Source of the DNA: Erigeron canadensis
Taxonomy: Eukaryota > Streptophyta > Magnoliopsida > Asterales > Asteraceae
NCBI RefSeq assembly: GCF_010389155.1
Contig: NC_057761.1
Location: 54,186,587-54,250,586 of the forward strand
Length of the DNA stretch: 64,000 bases
Direction of reading: 5' to 3'
Each line of letters begins with the position of its first letter. Positions within the stretch are counted from its first letter, which is position 1. The notes beneath the pieces are model-generated. The model saw only the letters and a list, made by a program, of their open reading frames with translations, made no database searches and was not told the DNA's origin. Positions 61,411 through 64,000 of this stretch are shown here, in pieces. Made by a program: the position numbers and the translations under genes.

Positions 61411-63816
61411 TCAAAATCCATACTGGTTCGTTTCACTTTCATCACTTGGCCTATTTTCAGCACCATTATATGCTAAATTCCAGAAATCAGGCAGCTCGCC
61501 ACCACCAACACCAAAGGCTGGCAAATCATAGCTTCCGACGTCATTCCACATGGCGTTACTGGAACCAGGCATCGCAGAAATCGCCTCAAAATCCGAGCTC
61601 CAGATGTCTTCCTGTTTAACCAAATTCACTGGAGATGATATCAAATATTCTCTTGTGGCTTCTAAACCCAAATCAAACACGCTTTCTTTTTCTACAATAG
61701 GATCATCAATCTGAGCCAATTCCTGCGAAGCAACGTGATGCAATTGCAAGGGTACACTTTCTTCACAAAAATCCAGTCTCCTTACCGTCTCATCACCTGG
61801 AATTGGATCTAGTAGACAATTCTGATCATAGGGTTGATGCTTAACATACTTACGAACCTTTGGTGAAGAAATACGTCTATGCTCTTTCTTAAACTTTGGG
61901 ATCTGAAGAACTTTAGCCAAAGATGAGACCATCTGCTTCTGCCTATCCTCAGCTGCTTGGAGCTTTTCGTTGACAGATTCCATAAATTGATGGGTTCCAT
62001 GTTGCTTCTGCTGTAAATAAATAACTTCTCGCATCAATTCCTTCTTTTCTCTATGTAGTTCTTCCACCTCCGCTTCAATTGAAAGGGTGCTTCCTTCATC
62101 ATAAACCTGATGAGACTGCAGTGACTTGCGCCTGTGAATGTTTTTCAAGAGATGCCTTTTTCCTCGTAAGAAGCTTTCAGATGCAAATTCCCACCTGTCT
62201 GTATCAATCTTGCGAAATCCCTGAACTCAATCACATACAAAAGATTAAACCCGGCAACAAACACCAACAAAATGTAATATTGGTAGAAAAATACTGCAGA
62301 GTATAAGCAATACATGAAAGCAAATGCAAACCAATACAGGAGGACAAATGTCAGCAATTTACATCAAGAACAACACAAGTCACAGACAAGAACATATGTA
62401 TTCGGGTAATCCTGATAACAAACTAGTCAATATATATACAAATGAACTTTTTACCAGACACCGAAATCTACCAGCAGCAACACGGTCCTTATGCAGTACC
62501 TCTCTTAAGTCATAAATACATTAATATGAAATGGTCAGTTAAACTCTGAATATGCAGATGCCCAAACCAATGAATACACGAGTATATATACATATTCCAA
62601 TATGAATCGAGCCATTAATCATATTATTAATAACCAGAAAGAACACGAACAATAACAGATATATATTAACATACGGGTTACTTACAAGTATACAACGAAC
62701 CAGGAAGAGCAGCAGAGTATCCAAGTAACCAACTCAAATCAGAATTAAAAAATAAATTCCCTTCATTAGCTATATCTAACATAGAATTACATTGGAGATA
62801 TGTACAACAGGTTAAAAAAATTTACATAGAATTAACACTAGGCTACATATGTATAAAACAAAAGAAATGTATAAAACAAAAGAAAAAAAAAACATAAAAA
62901 TTTCGAAATAGGAAAAAGAAACGTAGAGGGCAGGCATACAGACTAACATGGTGACCCTGATGGTTTAAGGGTCTAGTGTTAAAGCAAATATATACGCACA
63001 TAGGTGTTAAGTTGTCGAACAAAGCTTGACAAATTGTTGTGCTTGAAATTTTTTGGCAAGACTGTCCTGGAGAACTCCACCGCGTCCCATACGATAAAGC
63101 TTGCACCAGTGTCACCCCATGAGATGATCGGGTCTAGTCCCGGGTCATCCACTAAATCATAAGTTTTTGTCAAAAATGGTGGGATTGGTGTCCCTTGTAA
63201 ACAATCAAGCGGTCGAGGAACATTAACACCCCCCTCACCGGTTCTGGTCTCTATAACTACAACATCATCATCATCACCTGCAATCATATATAAACAAAAA
63301 AAATTGTTATATAGAACAATACATATATAATACGATTTACCCTTAGTTTAGCTAGCTATAGCCTGCCATTTCGCCTTTCTGGCTAATCGATGGATACGGG
63401 TTTTTGTGTAATAATGGTTATGTATGAAATGAATGTAATAAAGATTTTATAGAATTGTTTCAATGCTTAGTGAATACGCCATGCATATTTTGGCCGGGAA
63501 TTCAATCAAATTTTTTTTGTAAAGTAAACTATAGAGCCCAAAAATTTTGACTAAGTTATGTCACTATTATAAAAAAAAACAAACAATAAGTCATGGTTAA
63601 TATGTTCAGACAAGTCATCAAGAGTTACCAATATAAAAAATAAACAGTAGTTATGCGTAAATTAAAAGTATATGAACAAGCAGTATGCTACTCACCAAAA
63701 TCCATGGGCAGGGGAAGTGGCTGGTGATACGAATTCGGGAAGTTAGACGAACCGGGTTGAGAGTCGAGCGGGCGACATGAAGAAGACGAAAGAGAGCGTT
63801 TATATAAAGGATCCAT
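61411..63816 (-). CDS. HSFA3: Heat stress transcription factor A3
   Basis: This is a nuclear activator that binds heat-shock elements as a trimer; HsfA3 acts downstream of DREB2A in heat and drought responses. Three exons, 63816-63696, 63277-63000 and 62220-61411, give 402 aa. The DNA-binding domain spans about 73-166 ([39 protein letters not shown]), interrupted by an intron after TY, the conserved Hsf intron site. Residues about 184-235 form the HR-A/B coiled coil with the longer class A spacing. A basic NLS candidate KFKKEHRR lies near 242. An activator motif [11 protein letters not shown] lies at about 337-347, and a second Trp motif DFWNLAY near 378. The Trp-containing activator motifs and the [10 protein letters not shown] start fit HsfA3 rather than other class A factors. 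The gene looks intact. Confidence 0.87.
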
Positions 63817-64000
63817 GGACGGACTAATTAGAGATGAGCTAGTGAGGGAGGTATATATGATGGAAATGAGATATTTGGTGCCATATATATAGATATAGGT
63901 AATGTATGATGTATGGATATAAGGAGACAACGAAAGATGTCATGTTACGAAAAAAAATCTTGAAAGAAAGGCGGGGCAAGTATATATGTTACTGTACGTT
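63817..64000 (-). promoter_or_regulatory. HSFA3 5' leader and core promoter
   Basis: On the minus strand CTATATATATGG near 63895-63880 is a TATA candidate about 65-80 bp before the ATG. No complete heat-shock element was seen in the short part available. Confidence 0.4.

Noticed and set aside
61151..61531. 126-aa plus-strand frame overlapping the HSFA3 3' end
   Set aside because: It is antisense to a clear coding exon and shows no recognisable domain.

Overview
The window is nuclear DNA of a flowering plant. Genes are intron-rich with GT-AG junctions, spacing is wide and AT-rich, and transposons of nearly every plant class are present. The retroelement protein types suggest a eudicot, probably Asteraceae, but that is recollection and was not tested by search.

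Layout. 1-1407: 3' part of a CYP76-like cytochrome P450 that enters from the left edge. 2097-3572 (-): DUF3475/DUF668 protein of the PSK SIMULATOR type. 3573-8384: promoter and spacer with a CACTA-type MITE. 8385-9024: decayed Werner-like 3'-5' exonuclease gene, followed by a tandem duplication of about 780 bp. 11641-12282 (-): chloroplast peroxiredoxin IIE. 12842-15050: hAT, Stowaway and Tourist MITEs. 15074-18828: full-length hAT transposon with an 8-bp target duplication, ending 155 bp before the start codon of a 13-exon Delta14-sterol reductase gene (FACKEL, 18984-23383). 24411-33952: very young copia-type LTR retrotransposon. 33958-45000: gene-poor stretch with a hAT MITE, an RPA-like relic, a Helitron-like element carrying a nested Tourist MITE, and a SINE. 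45642-54206: 19-exon DEMETER-like 5-methylcytosine DNA glycosylase. 55810-59946: Mutator-type foldback element, a palindromic MITE and a 2.6-kb solo LTR. 61411-63816 (-): heat stress factor A3.

The host genes have unrelated roles: specialised metabolism, peptide-hormone growth signalling, redox control, sterol synthesis, DNA demethylation and heat response. They do not form a cluster. The DEMETER-like enzyme removes the cytosine methylation that silences transposons, and here it sits in transposon-dense DNA.

The most unusual object is the retrotransposon. Its LTRs differ by only one AT unit and it has a perfect 5-bp target duplication, yet it has lost protease, integrase and reverse transcriptase. 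A gag with a zinc knuckle runs straight into the last part of RNase H. Downstream, in sense, it carries a large extra gene that appears to have its own TATA box, a leader intron and a coding intron. Its non-coding parts are filled with a recurring ACGAAG/CTTCGT motif that forms serial short hairpins. All exon borders were set by reading splice sites and checking frame continuity by hand; no alignment or RNA evidence was available.
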